Of a stretch of 44,910 nucleotides of DNA, positions 8,411 through 17,232 are shown piece by piece (positions within the stretch are counted from its first letter, which is position 1; each line of letters begins with the position of its first letter). The stretch is from an uncultured Moraxella sp. GTDB lineage: Bacteria > Pseudomonadota > Gammaproteobacteria > Pseudomonadales > Moraxellaceae. Made by a program: the position numbers and the translations under genes. The notes beneath the pieces were generated by a model. It was not told where the DNA came from. It did not search any database and saw only the letters and a program-made list of their open reading frames with translations. Where the stretch lies: contig CAKMOY010000144.1 in the NCBI GenBank assembly GCA_927911235.1, positions 1-44,910 of the forward strand, read 5' to 3'.

Positions 8411-9951
8411 ATGTGTGGAGTTGTCGGTATTGCAGGTCATAGCCCTGTCAATCAGATGTTGTATGATGCGTTGATGATGTTACAACATCGTGGACAAGAT
8501 GCGGCAGGGATTGTTACTTGTCATGACAATCGTTTGTTTTTACGCAAAGAAAATGGCATGGTGCGTGATGTGTTTATGAATCAGCATATGATTCGTTTAA
8601 AGGGCAATCAGGGTATCGGTCATGTGCGTTATCCAACCGCAGGTACGGCAAGCAGTGCCGAAGCCCAGCCGTTTTATGTTAATTCGCCATACGGCATTAC
8701 GCTAGCTCACAATGGTAACTTGACCAATGCCGAAAGTATTGCCGAGTCGCTATTTAGTGAAGATAAACGTCATATCAATACTGATTCGGACTCAGAAGTG
8801 CTACTCAACGTTTTGGCACACGAAATGCAAAAAAATCGGTAAAATTGAGCCAAGTCCTGATGATATTTTTCATGCGGTGACCCAAGTGTATGAGCGTATT
8901 GAAGGGGCGTATGCGGTGGTTGCTATGATTACAGGTTATGGCATTTTGGCGTTTAGAGACCCCAATGGTATTCGTCCGTTGATTTATGGTGAACGCAAAG
9001 CCGACAATGGCGGTATGGAATATATGGTTGCGTCTGAGTCGGTGGCTTTGACGGCGTTGGGTTTTGATATTGTGCGTGATGTCAAACCAGGTGAAGCAAT
9101 TTTTATCAATGAAAACAATGAGTTATTTACACATCAATGCGTTGATGGCAAAGCCTTTACCCCTTGTATGTTTGAATATGTTTATTTTGCTCGTCCTGAT
9201 TCTATCATGGACAATATTTCAGTGTATAAAGCTCGTATGCGAATGGGCGAAACTTTGGCACAAAAAAATCTTGCGTGAATGGGGCGAAAATCATGACATT
9301 GACGTGGTAATTCCGATTCCTGATACCTCTCGCACGTCAGCGATGGAACTGGCTCAACAACTGGGCGTGAAATACCGTGAAGGTTTTATGAAAAACCGCT
9401 ATATTGCACGTACCTTTATCATGCCAGGGCAACAACAACGCAAAAAATCGGTGCGTCAAAAACTCTCTGCCGTACCGCTTGAGTTTAAAAACAAAAATGT
9501 GTTGCTCGTTGATGATTCTATCGTGCGTGGCACAACGTGTAACGAAATTATCCAAATGGCTCGTGATGCAGGTGCAAAAAATGTGTTTTTTGCCAGTGCT
9601 GCCCCACCTGTGAAATTCCCAAATGTGTATGGTATTGATATGCCTGCTCGCAGTGAGCTGATTGCCTATGGGCATACGGTGGACGAAGTGCGTCAAATCA
9701 TCGGTGCTGACCGCTTGATTTTCCAAGATTTGGACGATTTGATTGAAGCGGTGAGCGACACCAAATACAGCCATGTCAAACAGTTTGACTGCTCGGTATT
9801 TGATGGCAACTATGTCGCTGGTGGTATTGATGAAAACTATCTCAATGCCTTGCAACAAAAACGCAGTGATATGGCAAAACAACAAAAACAAGGCGTACAA
9901 CTCATCGCTGATACGCCTGTGGACATCGTTGGGATTGACCCAGAAGTTTAA
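8411..9951 (+). CDS. purF: amidophosphoribosyltransferase (frame broken twice)
   Basis: PurF catalyses the first step of purine synthesis, making phosphoribosylamine from PRPP and glutamine. The start ATG 8411 follows the ribosome site AAGGGGG and gives [10 protein letters not shown], so Cys2 becomes the N-terminal nucleophile of the glutaminase domain. Further marks are [17 protein letters not shown] and, in the synthase domain, [12 protein letters not shown] (the PRPP-binding motif). Two A7 runs, at 8829-8835 and near 9262-9268, each need to be A6; correction gives Q-K-I-G-K-I-E and L-A-Q-K-I-L-R-E-W and a 512-residue protein (E. coli 505). Both are one-base gains in homopolymers. An error in the assembly is the simplest explanation because purF is needed for purine synthesis. 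Confidence 0.95.
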
Positions 9952-9982
9952 ATTTGTTGTTTTAGAAATGTTTTTACATCAT

Positions 9983-10011
9983 AAAAAGGCAATTTTTCGG
10001 TTGCCTTTTTT
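9983..10011 (+). terminator. rho-independent terminator after purF
   Basis: AAAAAGGCAA (9983-9992) pairs with TTGCCTTTTT (10001-10010) around the loop TTTTTCGG and is followed by further T. It ends the cvpA-purF transcript just before the arsR promoter. Confidence 0.8.
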
Positions 10012-10029
10012 GTTTATTAAATTTATATA

Positions 10030-10057
10030 TTGACATATCTAGAAAAATAGATATAAT
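10030..10057 (+). promoter_or_regulatory. arsR-family promoter with operator
   Basis: A perfect -35 TTGACA (10030-10035) and -10 TATAAT (10052-10057) are separated by 16 bases. Lying across both is the inverted repeat ATATCTA (10035-10041), six-base spacer GAAAAA, TAGATAT (10048-10054). A repressor bound there would block the promoter, which fits autoregulation by the ArsR-type gene starting at 10065. Confidence 0.75.
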
Positions 10058-10064
10058 AAAAGCC

Positions 10065-10367
10065 ATGATAGATACATTTAAAGCCCTAGCCAATGATTAT
10101 CGCTTTGATATGCTTGTTTGGCTAAAAGACCCGCAGGTCCATTTTCCCATGCGAACCCATGAGCCAGATGGCTTTGTCGGTGGCGTGTGCGTGGGCTTTA
10201 TCGTGGAAAAATCTGGCTTGGCACAATCGGTGGTGTCCAACTATTTGACAACTTTAAAAAATGCCAATTTAATTGAATCCAAACGCATTGGCAAATGGAC
10301 GTATTACCGTTATCACCAATCGGCGGTGAATCAATTTTTGGCAGATTTAAACCAAACTTTGGCATAA
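10065..10367 (+). CDS. ArsR/SmtB-family transcriptional repressor
   Basis: The product has 100 residues with the winged-helix fold of the ArsR family: FKALANDYRFDMLVWLKDP at the start, the recognition helix in SGLAQSVVSNYLTTLKNANLIES, then the wing KRIGKWTYYRYH. The metal-site cysteine pair of ArsR/SmtB is absent; there is one cysteine, in GGVCVGFI, before the recognition helix. This subtype is often found beside oxidoreductase genes. The promoter carries an operator and the same operator occurs before the downstream Old Yellow Enzyme gene, so control of both is inferred. The inducer is unknown; a reactive electrophile sensed by the single cysteine is a guess. Confidence 0.88.
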   Translation: MIDTFKALANDYRFDMLVWLKDPQVHFPMRTHEPDGFVGGVCVGFIVEKSGLAQSVVSNYLTTLKNANLIESKRIGKWTYYRYHQSAVNQFLADLNQTLA

Positions 10368-10406
10368 ATTTTGTGAGAAATTGTGTTGAAATTTTATGTT
10401 AAAAAT

Positions 10407-10436
10407 TTGCAAAAATATATCTATATTTCTATATAT
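10407..10436 (+). promoter_or_regulatory. promoter and second ArsR operator before the OYE gene
   Basis: TTGCAA (10407-10412) and TATATA (10430-10435) are spaced by 17 bases. The repeat ATATCTA (10417-10423), six bases, TATATAT (10430-10436) has the same 7-6-7 geometry as the operator at 10035-10054, with an identical left arm and one mismatch in the right arm, and it also covers the -10 element. Confidence 0.6.
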
Positions 10437-10493
10437 AACAATTTATCTTAAACCTTATTATCTTAAGCTTAGTCAAAAAAAGTGAGAAAAATC

Positions 10494-11555
10494 ATGGCAA
10501 AATTTCGTTTTTTACAACAACCCTTTACTCTAAAAAATTTAACCCTAAAAAACCGTGTCGTCATGCCACCGATGTGCCAATATTCGGCGACCGATGGTAT
10601 GCCAAATGACTGGCATTATGTGCATTATGTGTCTCGTGCGGTGGGCGGTGTTGGCCTCATTATCGTTGAGATGACCAATGTCGCCCCCAATGGTCGCATT
10701 TCGCCCAATTGCTTGGGACTGTGGAATGATGAACAGCGTGATGCGTTCAAGCGTATCGTGGACGCTGTCCATGCTCAAGGCTCAAAAATCGGTATTCAAA
10801 TCGCCCACGCAGGTCGCAAAGCTCAAGATTGCGATGATGTGGTCGCCCCATCTGCTATTCACTATGGCGAACAGGATTTTGCAGGGCAAAACTTAAAAAC
10901 CCCAAGAGCGTTAAGCACTAGTGAAATTGACGAAATTATCCAAGCCTTTGCCGATGCGGTGAAACGTGCGGTGGATGCTGGCTTTGATATGATTGAAATT
11001 CATGGGGCTCATGGCTATTTGATTCATCAGTTTTATTCGCCAAAATCCAATATTCGTGATGATGAATATGGCAAAGACAAACTATTGTTTGGCGAAAAAG
11101 TCATCAAGGCGGTAAAAAAAGTCATGCCTGCCGATATGCCGTTAGCGGTGCGTATTTCGGCTCAAGAGTATGGCAAAGATGGTTTTGACAGTGATTATGG
11201 CGTGATGGTTGCCAAACGTTTTGCCGATGTAGGCGTGGATTTGATTGATGTGAGTGGTGGCGGTGATGGCGTGTTACACAAGGGTAATCACCCAGAAATC
11301 AACGCTGGCTATCAAGTGTATCTGTCTCGCAAAGTGAGAGAAGCGACAGGCTTGCCGACCATTGCGGTGGGTATGCTTGATAATCCACAACTTGCCGACC
11401 ATGTGATTGGTACAGGCGATGCCGACCTTGTGGCGGTGGGGCGTGCTATATTGCGTGACCCTTATTGGTGGCTTAATGCCCAATATCATCAAAATGCGGC
11501 GGACGCTCAGCCATTACAAGATTCGCCAAAACAATATGAACGGGGATTTTTTTAA
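10494..11555 (+). CDS. NADH:flavin oxidoreductase, Old Yellow Enzyme family (YqjM-like)
   Basis: This FMN enzyme reduces activated alkenes such as enones and quinone-like electrophiles using NAD(P)H. The frame is intact, 353 residues from ATG 10494 (an upstream in-frame GTG at 10482 is less likely). Key features are NRVVMPPMCQYSA, with the regulatory cysteine of the YqjM/class III type, the substrate-binding pair in EIHGAHGYLIHQFYSP, SNIRDDEYG, and the FMN phosphate site AVGMLDNP … VAVGRAILRDPYW. It follows the ArsR-type gene and shares its operator. A ribosome site and a start codon lie just after its stop, so the next gene is in the same operon. Confidence 0.92.
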   Translation: MAKFRFLQQPFTLKNLTLKNRVVMPPMCQYSATDGMPNDWHYVHYVSRAVGGVGLIIVEMTNVAPNGRISPNCLGLWNDEQRDAFKRIVDAVHAQGSKIGIQIAHAGRKAQDCDDVVAPSAIHYGEQDFAGQNLKTPRALSTSEIDEIIQAFADAVKRAVDAGFDMIEIHGAHGYLIHQFYSPKSNIRDDEYGKDKLLFGEKVIKAVKKVMPADMPLAVRISAQEYGKDGFDSDYGVMVAKRFADVGVDLIDVSGGGDGVLHKGNHPEINAGYQVYLSRKVREATGLPTIAVGMLDNPQLADHVIGTGDADLVAVGRAILRDPYWWLNAQYHQNAADAQPLQDSPKQYERGFF

Positions 11556-11571
11556 TTTAAAGGAAAATAAC

Positions 11572-12069
11572 ATGACCTAAGTTTTAACCGAAAAGCAAAC
11601 TCAAGATTTATTTGAGTTTATCGTGAAAACTATAAAAAATGGCGTGGCAGAAATTTCACAAGAAACAGACAGTCAGCCGATTATCGCCTATGTATTTGGT
11701 ATGGTTGATGATTATTTTGCCACTAATTTTTTTGGTTTGACCAAAAATAGTTGCTTAGTCCATGCGACAGAAAACGAATTAAATGTCAATAAAATCCTAA
11801 GTTTAATTTGGGAGGGTCAAACCAATGCCATTTATCCAGCCAATCCGCTGTATGATTATGTTCATCAATTAACCAAAACCATGCAAAATGACGATGATTA
11901 TGAAAGTTTGCGAAAAATCTATGAAAATCAACTGATTAACGCCTTAAAATTTTGTCATGAAAAAGGCATTTTTGTTAAACATAAAGCCAATAATGCCATT
12001 GCATTCGCTTTTTATTCTGATGATTTTGAAGATAATCAGATTTTTGAAAAATCACTTATCAAACTGTAA
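11572..12069 (+). CDS. hypothetical protein with a stop at codon 3
   Basis: I do not recognise this protein. A strong ribosome site AAAGGA (11560-11565) is followed by ATG at 11572, but the third codon is TAA: ATG ACC TAA GTT TTA ACC. The same frame then stays open to 12069, reading VLTEKQTQDLFEFIVKTIKNG and on for about 160 residues. CAA to TAA would explain the stop as a point change. If the stop is real, translation could restart at GTG 11623. The product is acidic and soluble, with no signal peptide or membrane segment. It lies between the Old Yellow Enzyme gene and the yqhD-like gene in an apparent operon. Confidence 0.6.
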
Positions 12070-12095
12070 TTTTAACAACCCAAAAGGTAAATAAA

Positions 12096-13270
12096 ATGAA
12101 CAACTTCCAATATTACAACCCAGTTCGTATCGTCTTTGGCGAAGGTCAAATCAAAGAACTTGCTAACCTTGTTCCAAAAAATGCCAAAGTTTTAATCACT
12201 TATGGTGGACAGTCAGCCAAAAAAACAGGCACGCTTGATGAAGTCATCACTGCCCTACAAGGCGAAAACCGTGAAATCCATGAATTTGGGGGGATTGAAC
12301 CGAACCCAGAATTTACCACACTCATGAAAGCGGTGGACGTGGTGCATGACAAAGGCATTGACTTTTTGCTTGCCGTTGGTGGTGGCTCGGTGCTAGATGG
12401 CACAAAATTTATCGCCCTAACCGCCACGCTTGAAGACGACAAAGACCACGAAAAGGCATGGGAAGCATTAAAAAGCTACACTAGGGGTATCAATAAAGCC
12501 CTGCCACTTGGCACAGTGCTGACCATTCCTGCCACAGGCTCGGAGATGAACTCTGGCGGTGTGATTAACCACAGCGAGAGAAAAGCCAAATTACCCTTGG
12601 CAATCCGCTTGTTTATCCGCAGTTTTCTATCCTTGACCCTGCAAAAACATTGACCTTGCCAGAGCGACAAGTCATGAACGGCATTGGCGATGCGTTTGTT
12701 CACGTCATGGAGCAGTATTTGACTTACCCTGTTAATGCCAAAGTACAAGACGGATTTTCTGAGAGTTTATTAAAAATTCTCATTGATGAAGGGCGTGCGG
12801 TAAAAGAAAATCCAAACGACATGGACACACGCAAAAACATCATGTGGACGGCAACAATGGCGTTAAATGGTCTCATTGGCGTGGGCATACCGCAAGACTG
12901 GGCAACGCACATGATAGGGCATGAGCTTACGTCCCTATATGGCATTGACCACGCTCGCACGCTGACCATTATTTTGCCTGCACTTTTAAAGGTGTGTAAA
13001 GATGATAAAAAAGCCAAACTCGTGCAATACGGCAAAAATGTCTGGGCGTTAAACGGTACGGACGATGAGATTACCGATAAAGCGATTGTTAAAACTGAAG
13101 AATTTTTTAAATCGCTGGGTTTGCCAATTCGTTTTACAGATGCGGATTTAAATGAGACGGCAATCCAACCGATTTTAGACCAATTAAGCGAACATGGTTT
13201 TGTTAAATTGGGCGAGCATAAAAAGATTGATTTGACGGTGTCGGAAAAGATTTTGAGAATGGCACTGTGA
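12096..13270 (+). CDS. iron-containing alcohol dehydrogenase, YqhD-like (frame broken)
   Basis: Members of this family reduce aldehydes with NADPH; E. coli YqhD protects against aldehydes from lipid peroxidation. The start MNNFQYYNPVRIVFGEGQI, the coenzyme motif VGGGSVLDGTKFIA and PATGSEMN are typical. The metal ligands are visible in GIGDAFVHVMEQYL and GHELTSLYGIDHARTL. The first frame stops at 12653 and the second is open from about 12600; adding one A in GGCAATCC near 12600 gives LANPLVYPQFSILDPAKTLTLPERQ and a continuous protein of about 391 residues (E. coli YqhD 387). With the Old Yellow Enzyme upstream, a joint role in electrophile or aldehyde clearance is likely. Confidence 0.88.
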
Positions 13271-13298
13271 TTTTGATTTGACATTAGTTTTTAGATAC

Positions 13299-13356
13299 AA
13301 AATGAGCAGAGATTTTCTATTGGCTAAATAAAGCCGTGAGAAAATCTGCTCATTTT
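13299..13356. terminator. long hairpin after the yqhD-like gene
   Basis: AAAATGAGCAGA with TTTTCT on the left pairs with AGAAAATCTGCTCATTTT on the right, an 18-bp stem broken only by a two-base bulge, with GGCT/AGCC pairing inside the loop. The stem ends in T residues on both strands, so it may act in either direction. Confidence 0.6.
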
Positions 13357-13377
13357 ACAATCTATTTGGACAAATTA

Positions 13378-13705
13378 TGCAGTTTTTATTGATTTTATTA
13401 GTCATATTGGCAGGTATAGGCTTGTCGGTAGAAGTAGGATTGCTAGGACCTTTAGGGCAACAAGTTGGACATTTATGGGCGTGCCTTATATCGCGATTAT
13501 GGTTTTGGCAATCCAGCGAATCGGCACGGCAACGGTAACTATTGCGGTGATTTTTAGTCAGTTATTAATGAGTATGCTAATTGATAATTTTGGCTGGTTT
13601 CACAATGCACAAATTCCTTTTTCTATCAATCGCTTAGGGGCGATTATCTGTCTTGGCATTGCATTATTTTTTATTTATCAAAGTAACAAAAAACTAGGAG
13701 CATAA
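13378..13705 (+). pseudogene. YdcZ/DUF606-type small transporter, internally deleted
   Basis: The first part, from ATG 13378 (MQFLLILLVILAGIGLSVEV then GLLGPLGQQVGHLWA), is the start of a DUF606 (YdcZ) membrane protein. The last part (GVPYIAIMVLAIQRIGTATVTIAV and LLMSMLIDNFGWF) is its C-terminal half. They are in different frames and the roughly 40 middle residues are missing: the whole span codes for only about 109 residues, while the family has about 140-150. An internal deletion joined the two parts near 13470. The 3' end lies one base before the next gene, whose ribosome site AGGAG is inside this frame, so the two were one operon. Probably non-functional. Confidence 0.6.
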
Positions 13706-13706
13706 C

Positions 13707-14690
13707 ATGACCCAACTATCTATCCTAAACCTTGCCCCTGTACGACAAGGACAAACCAACCGCCAAGCCATTGACGCAATGGTACGCCTAGCCCAATTTG
13801 CCGAACGGCACGACTTTGCACGCTATTGGATAGCCGAACACCACAATATGCCGTATCTGGTCAGCTCTGCCACGTCCATTTTGATACAGCACGCTTTGGC
13901 AAATACCCAAAAAATCCGTGTCGGTAGCGGTGGCGTGATGTTGCCAAACCACTCACCGCTCATTGTGGCAGAAACTTACGGCACACTAGCGACCATTTAC
14001 CCAAACCGTGTGGACATCGGACTTGGGCGAGCGCCGGGAACTGACCCCATGACCGCACGAGCCTTACGCCGTAATGAGGCGGACGTATCGCACAATTTCC
14101 CGCATGACGTGATGGAGTTGCAACGCTATTTTGCCGATGAAACCGCCCAACAACACGTCAAAGCTGTCCCTGCCACAGGCTTAAATGTGCCGTTATATAT
14201 TTTGGGCTCAAGTACCGCCAGTGCGTATTTGTCGGCAGAATTGGGCTTGCCGTATGCGTTCGCCAGTCATTTTGCCCCACGAATGCTGACTGAAGCCGTG
14301 CATATTTACCGACAAAATTTTAAACCGTCTGATGTGTTACAAAAACCGTACGTCATCATTGGTGTCAATGCCATCATTGCCGATACGGACGCACACGCTC
14401 ACTATTTGGCAACATCAAGTCAACAATTTTTCCTAAATGTGGTACGTAGTGGGAAAAATCCACTCTTACCCCCTGTGGATAGCATGGATGGCTTGTGGCT
14501 ACCGCACGAAGAGCAAATGTCAAACAGTATGCAAGCTTGTGCGATAATTGGTTCGGTACAAACTGCCAAGCAAAAATATCAAGCCTTGCAACACAGCATT
14601 CAAGCCGATGAAATCATGGCGGTCAGTTATATTTTTGATGAAAATGAACAATTAAAATCGTATGAAAAATTGCGAGAGATTGTTCAATAA
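13707..14690 (+). CDS. LLM-class flavin-dependent monooxygenase, YhbW-like
   Basis: This is a luciferase-like FMN/F420-type oxidoreductase of the MsnO8/YhbW subgroup; the substrate is unknown. The intact 327-residue frame begins MTQLSILNLAPVRQGQTNRQ, followed by FARYWIAEHHNMPYLVSSATSILI, the VGSGGVMLPNHSPLIVAE segment and YPNRVDIGLGRAPGTDP, all characteristic of the subgroup. The ribosome site AGGAG precedes ATG 13707 and overlaps the end of the ydcZ-like remnant. By eye this gene is richer in G and C than the glycosyltransferase region, which may point to a different origin. It converges on azlD with a shared terminator. Confidence 0.85.
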   Translation: MTQLSILNLAPVRQGQTNRQAIDAMVRLAQFAERHDFARYWIAEHHNMPYLVSSATSILIQHALANTQKIRVGSGGVMLPNHSPLIVAETYGTLATIYPNRVDIGLGRAPGTDPMTARALRRNEADVSHNFPHDVMELQRYFADETAQQHVKAVPATGLNVPLYILGSSTASAYLSAELGLPYAFASHFAPRMLTEAVHIYRQNFKPSDVLQKPYVIIGVNAIIADTDAHAHYLATSSQQFFLNVVRSGKNPLLPPVDSMDGLWLPHEEQMSNSMQACAIIGSVQTAKQKYQALQHSIQADEIMAVSYIFDENEQLKSYEKLREIVQ

Positions 14691-14731
14691 TATTGTGGTC
14701 AAATAATGTTGCGAAAGGTTGTCAAAACGCT

Positions 14732-14760
14732 AAAAAGGTGGATTAATTTCCACCCTTTTT
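14732..14760. terminator. bidirectional terminator between convergent genes
   Basis: AAAAAGGTGG (14732-14741) pairs with CCACCCTTTTT (14750-14760) with one bulged base. It is flanked by A on the left and T on the right and lies between the monooxygenase gene (plus) and azlD (minus). Confidence 0.75.
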
Positions 14761-14764
14761 ATCA

Positions 14765-15094
14765 TTAAACAAAAAACTTTTGCACCAACACCATATACAA
14801 AGCCGTCCCAGCAAAAATTGACAAAAATATATTGCGTTGCCAACAATGCAAACCAATCACAAACAACCCAGAAATAAACTCTGGAAAACCGTAATATTGT
14901 CCCAAAATGTCCACTGATTTGTAACAATACACAATCAGCATACCAAACACAGCAGGGGGCAGGGCATAGCCCAAATACTGCACATATGACGGAATAGGAC
15001 GGTGAGCGGGAAACACCCAAAACGCCACCCAACGGCACAACTGCAACGTCAAAATAACCAAGCCAATGGTGATGATTTGTTGATTTAAAGTCAT
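14765..15094 (-). CDS. azlD: AzlD-family branched-chain amino acid export subunit
   Basis: AzlD is the small partner of AzlC in a two-protein exporter for branched-chain amino acids or similar compounds. The product has 109 residues and four likely membrane helices, with the family features LCRWVAFWVFP and ALPPAVFGMLIVYCYKSVD. Its ATG overlaps the azlC stop codon by four bases (ATGA), a sign of translational coupling. The frame is intact. Confidence 0.85.
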   Translation of the reverse strand: MTLNQQIITIGLVILTLQLCRWVAFWVFPAHRPIPSYVQYLGYALPPAVFGMLIVYCYKSVDILGQYYGFPEFISGLFVIGLHCWQRNIFLSIFAGTALYMVLVQKFFV

Positions 15095-15836
15095 GATTTC
15101 ACCTGTTCAGCATTTTGTGCGTTTAACGTGGAAGTAAATTTTTGGCGAATGGCGGTTTGTCTGACGGTTAAAGCGATTAAAATCAATAACATAGCAGGGA
15201 TTAAAAAAATCTTTGCCCCAAAAATAATTAAACAAATAGCCGTTGCAAAAATACCAATCAGCGAACTTTCGTGGGTGGGTTCTTTAAGCCATTGTTCCAA
15301 AAAAATCACCAAAAATAAGGCAGTCATGGCAAATTCTGACCCTTTTAAGCTAAACGGTAAAAAATCCGCCAATACCGCCCCCAAACTTGCTCCAATCACC
15401 CAATACAAATGCAACAAAACGGTGATAAATAGCATATACCAAGGTTTGTCAATATGTTTGTCAAGCGAATCATAATGGGCGTGAATTAACGCAAAAGATT
15501 CATCAACGGTTGCCGAAATCAGATAAAACTTTTTTTGCCCGCTTGGTGGTATTTTTCAAGCATAGAAATAGCATAAAAAATCTGTCTGGCACTCACCATC
15601 AGCGTGATAAAAAACGCATAAAGTGGATTAAATGCCCCAATCAAAAAACTCACCGCAATAAACTCCACCGACCCTGCAAAAATAATCAATGACAATATCA
15701 TCGGATAATAAATGTCAAAGCCCAAACTTCGCATATAAATACCATAAGCATTTCCAAGAATGACAAAGCCTGATAAAATCGGCAAAGAATGGATAAAGGC
15801 GGTTTTAAATGTGGGCTTTAAAGCGTGCATTTGCAT
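15091..15836 (-). CDS. azlC: AzlC-family amino acid exporter (frame broken)
   Basis: AzlC is the large membrane subunit of the exporter. The N-terminal part (AFIHSLPILSGFVILGNAYGI, then LIIFAGSVEFIAVSFL and LMVSARQIFYAISM) matches the family. The frame stops early at the A7 run (T7 on the plus strand at 15530-15536); adding one A gives GKKKFYLISATVDESFALIHAHYDS and joins to the C-terminal half (LFITVLLHLYWVIGASLGAVL). Corrected length is about 248 residues, as expected. The start at 15836 is the first ATG of the frame; an ATG two codons inside is also possible. Confidence 0.85.
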
Positions 15837-15874
15837 GGAGTTTAAAAACTTTAAAAAAAGAAGGGCATTATATC

Positions 15875-15907
15875 AAAAAAATACGCCATCTAAATAGCGT
15901 ATTTTTT
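15875..15907 (-). terminator. terminator after secF
   Basis: AAAAAATACGC (15875-15885) pairs with GCGTATTTTTT (15897-15907) with an 11-base loop. Read on the minus strand it follows the secF stop by about 22 bases. Confidence 0.7.
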
Positions 15908-15929
15908 ATCAACAACATTAGCATTTATA

Positions 15930-17222
15930 TTAAACATTTTTGTTAGGTAGGGCAGGGTTTATCACTGTTTCATCAGCATAAACCGTTTGCATATCGTCTG
16001 CATAAATTGGGGCGTTGCGGTCTTCAAAGACTACTTCTTCTTCCACAAATTCAGGTTTAACTTCCACAATAAAGTCTTTACGGCTCATGCCAAGCCATAG
16101 CGGAATTGCCGATGCGATGTACACCGATGAGAAGGTACCCAAAATCAAACCAACAAATAACGCAACCGAGAACCATTTTAAGCTCTCACCACCCAAAAAC
16201 AGCATGGCTAATACCACAAGCAACACGGTTGAAATCGTCATAAAGGTACGGCGTAAGGTTTCGGTCAAAGACAAATTGACAATTTCTCTTGGGCTAATGC
16301 CACGCACTCGGCGAAAGTTTTCACGGATACGGTCAAACACAACGATGGTATCGTTAATAGAATAACCAATCAATGACAATACCGCCGCAAGTACGGTCAA
16401 ATCAAACGGCCAGCCAAACAAGGCAAACAAACCGACCGTAATAATACTGTCATGGAACAAGGCAAGCACCGCACCAAAAGCCAGTTTTGATTGGAAACGC
16501 ACCGCCACATACAGGTACATACAGATTAAGGCGACTGCGGTTGCCCCAAATGCACTTAAATAAATTTCGTTACCCACTTGGCTACCGACCACGTCAATGT
16601 TTTGGATAGTGGCGTTATTGTTTGGCAAATCTAAGGCAGTATCTAGCGTTGCGGTCAAGCCTCAATTTTTTTCTTGTGGGGGCAGTCTTAACAACAGCTC
16701 TTTGTTACTGCCTAAATATTGCACCACACCGTCATGAATGTTGTGCGATGACAAAGCGGTTTGAACTTGGGCTTGTTGAACAGGTTGTTCATACACCACC
16801 GTTGCCGATACACCACCTGTAAAATCCAGTCCCAAATTTAAGCCTTTGGCAAAAATTGCAATCACTGCCACAAGGGTCAAAATCGCCGAAAAAATCGCAA
16901 ACGGTTTTGCCACTTTCATAAAGTTAATGATACGCCGACCCATCAAACTTTTTTCACCACCAAAATCTTGTCCAAAATCATCAGCAACTGGGGCAGGGGC
17001 TTGTGAATTGCTGTCATTGACAGGGGCTTTATTGGCATGAGTTTTGGCTTTGCTCATGTTTTGGTTCACGCCTTTACCGTTACGACGCGGGGCTTTTCGG
17101 TTATGTTTGACGCTTTTTTCGGCACTCGCTGAGCCTACACCCAGTTTTGACAAAGCTTCTTCTGGGTTTATAGGCTCATTGATGTTGTCATTGTCTAAGT
17201 CTAAATTGTCGTTTTTACTCAT
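15930..17222 (-). CDS. secF: SecF, protein export subunit (frame broken, long N-terminus)
   Basis: SecF works with SecD and YajC to help SecYEG complete export using the proton gradient. The start ATG (17222-17220) follows AAGGAGC and reads MSKNDNLDLDND. About 80 extra charged and Ala/Asn-rich residues precede the first membrane segment (FAIFSAILTLVAVIAIFAKG); E. coli SecF has about 20 there. Then come LGLDFTGGVSATVVYE and, in the C-terminal half, LSLIGYSINDTIVVFDRIREN. As read there is an in-frame TGA at 16664-16662 after LPPQEKN; two small changes, A7 (16666-16672) to A6 and TT to TTT just downstream, would give QEKIEALTATLDTALD. Corrected length is about 430 residues against 323 in E. coli. 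Confidence 0.9.
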
Positions 17223-17232
17223 GTTTAGCTCC

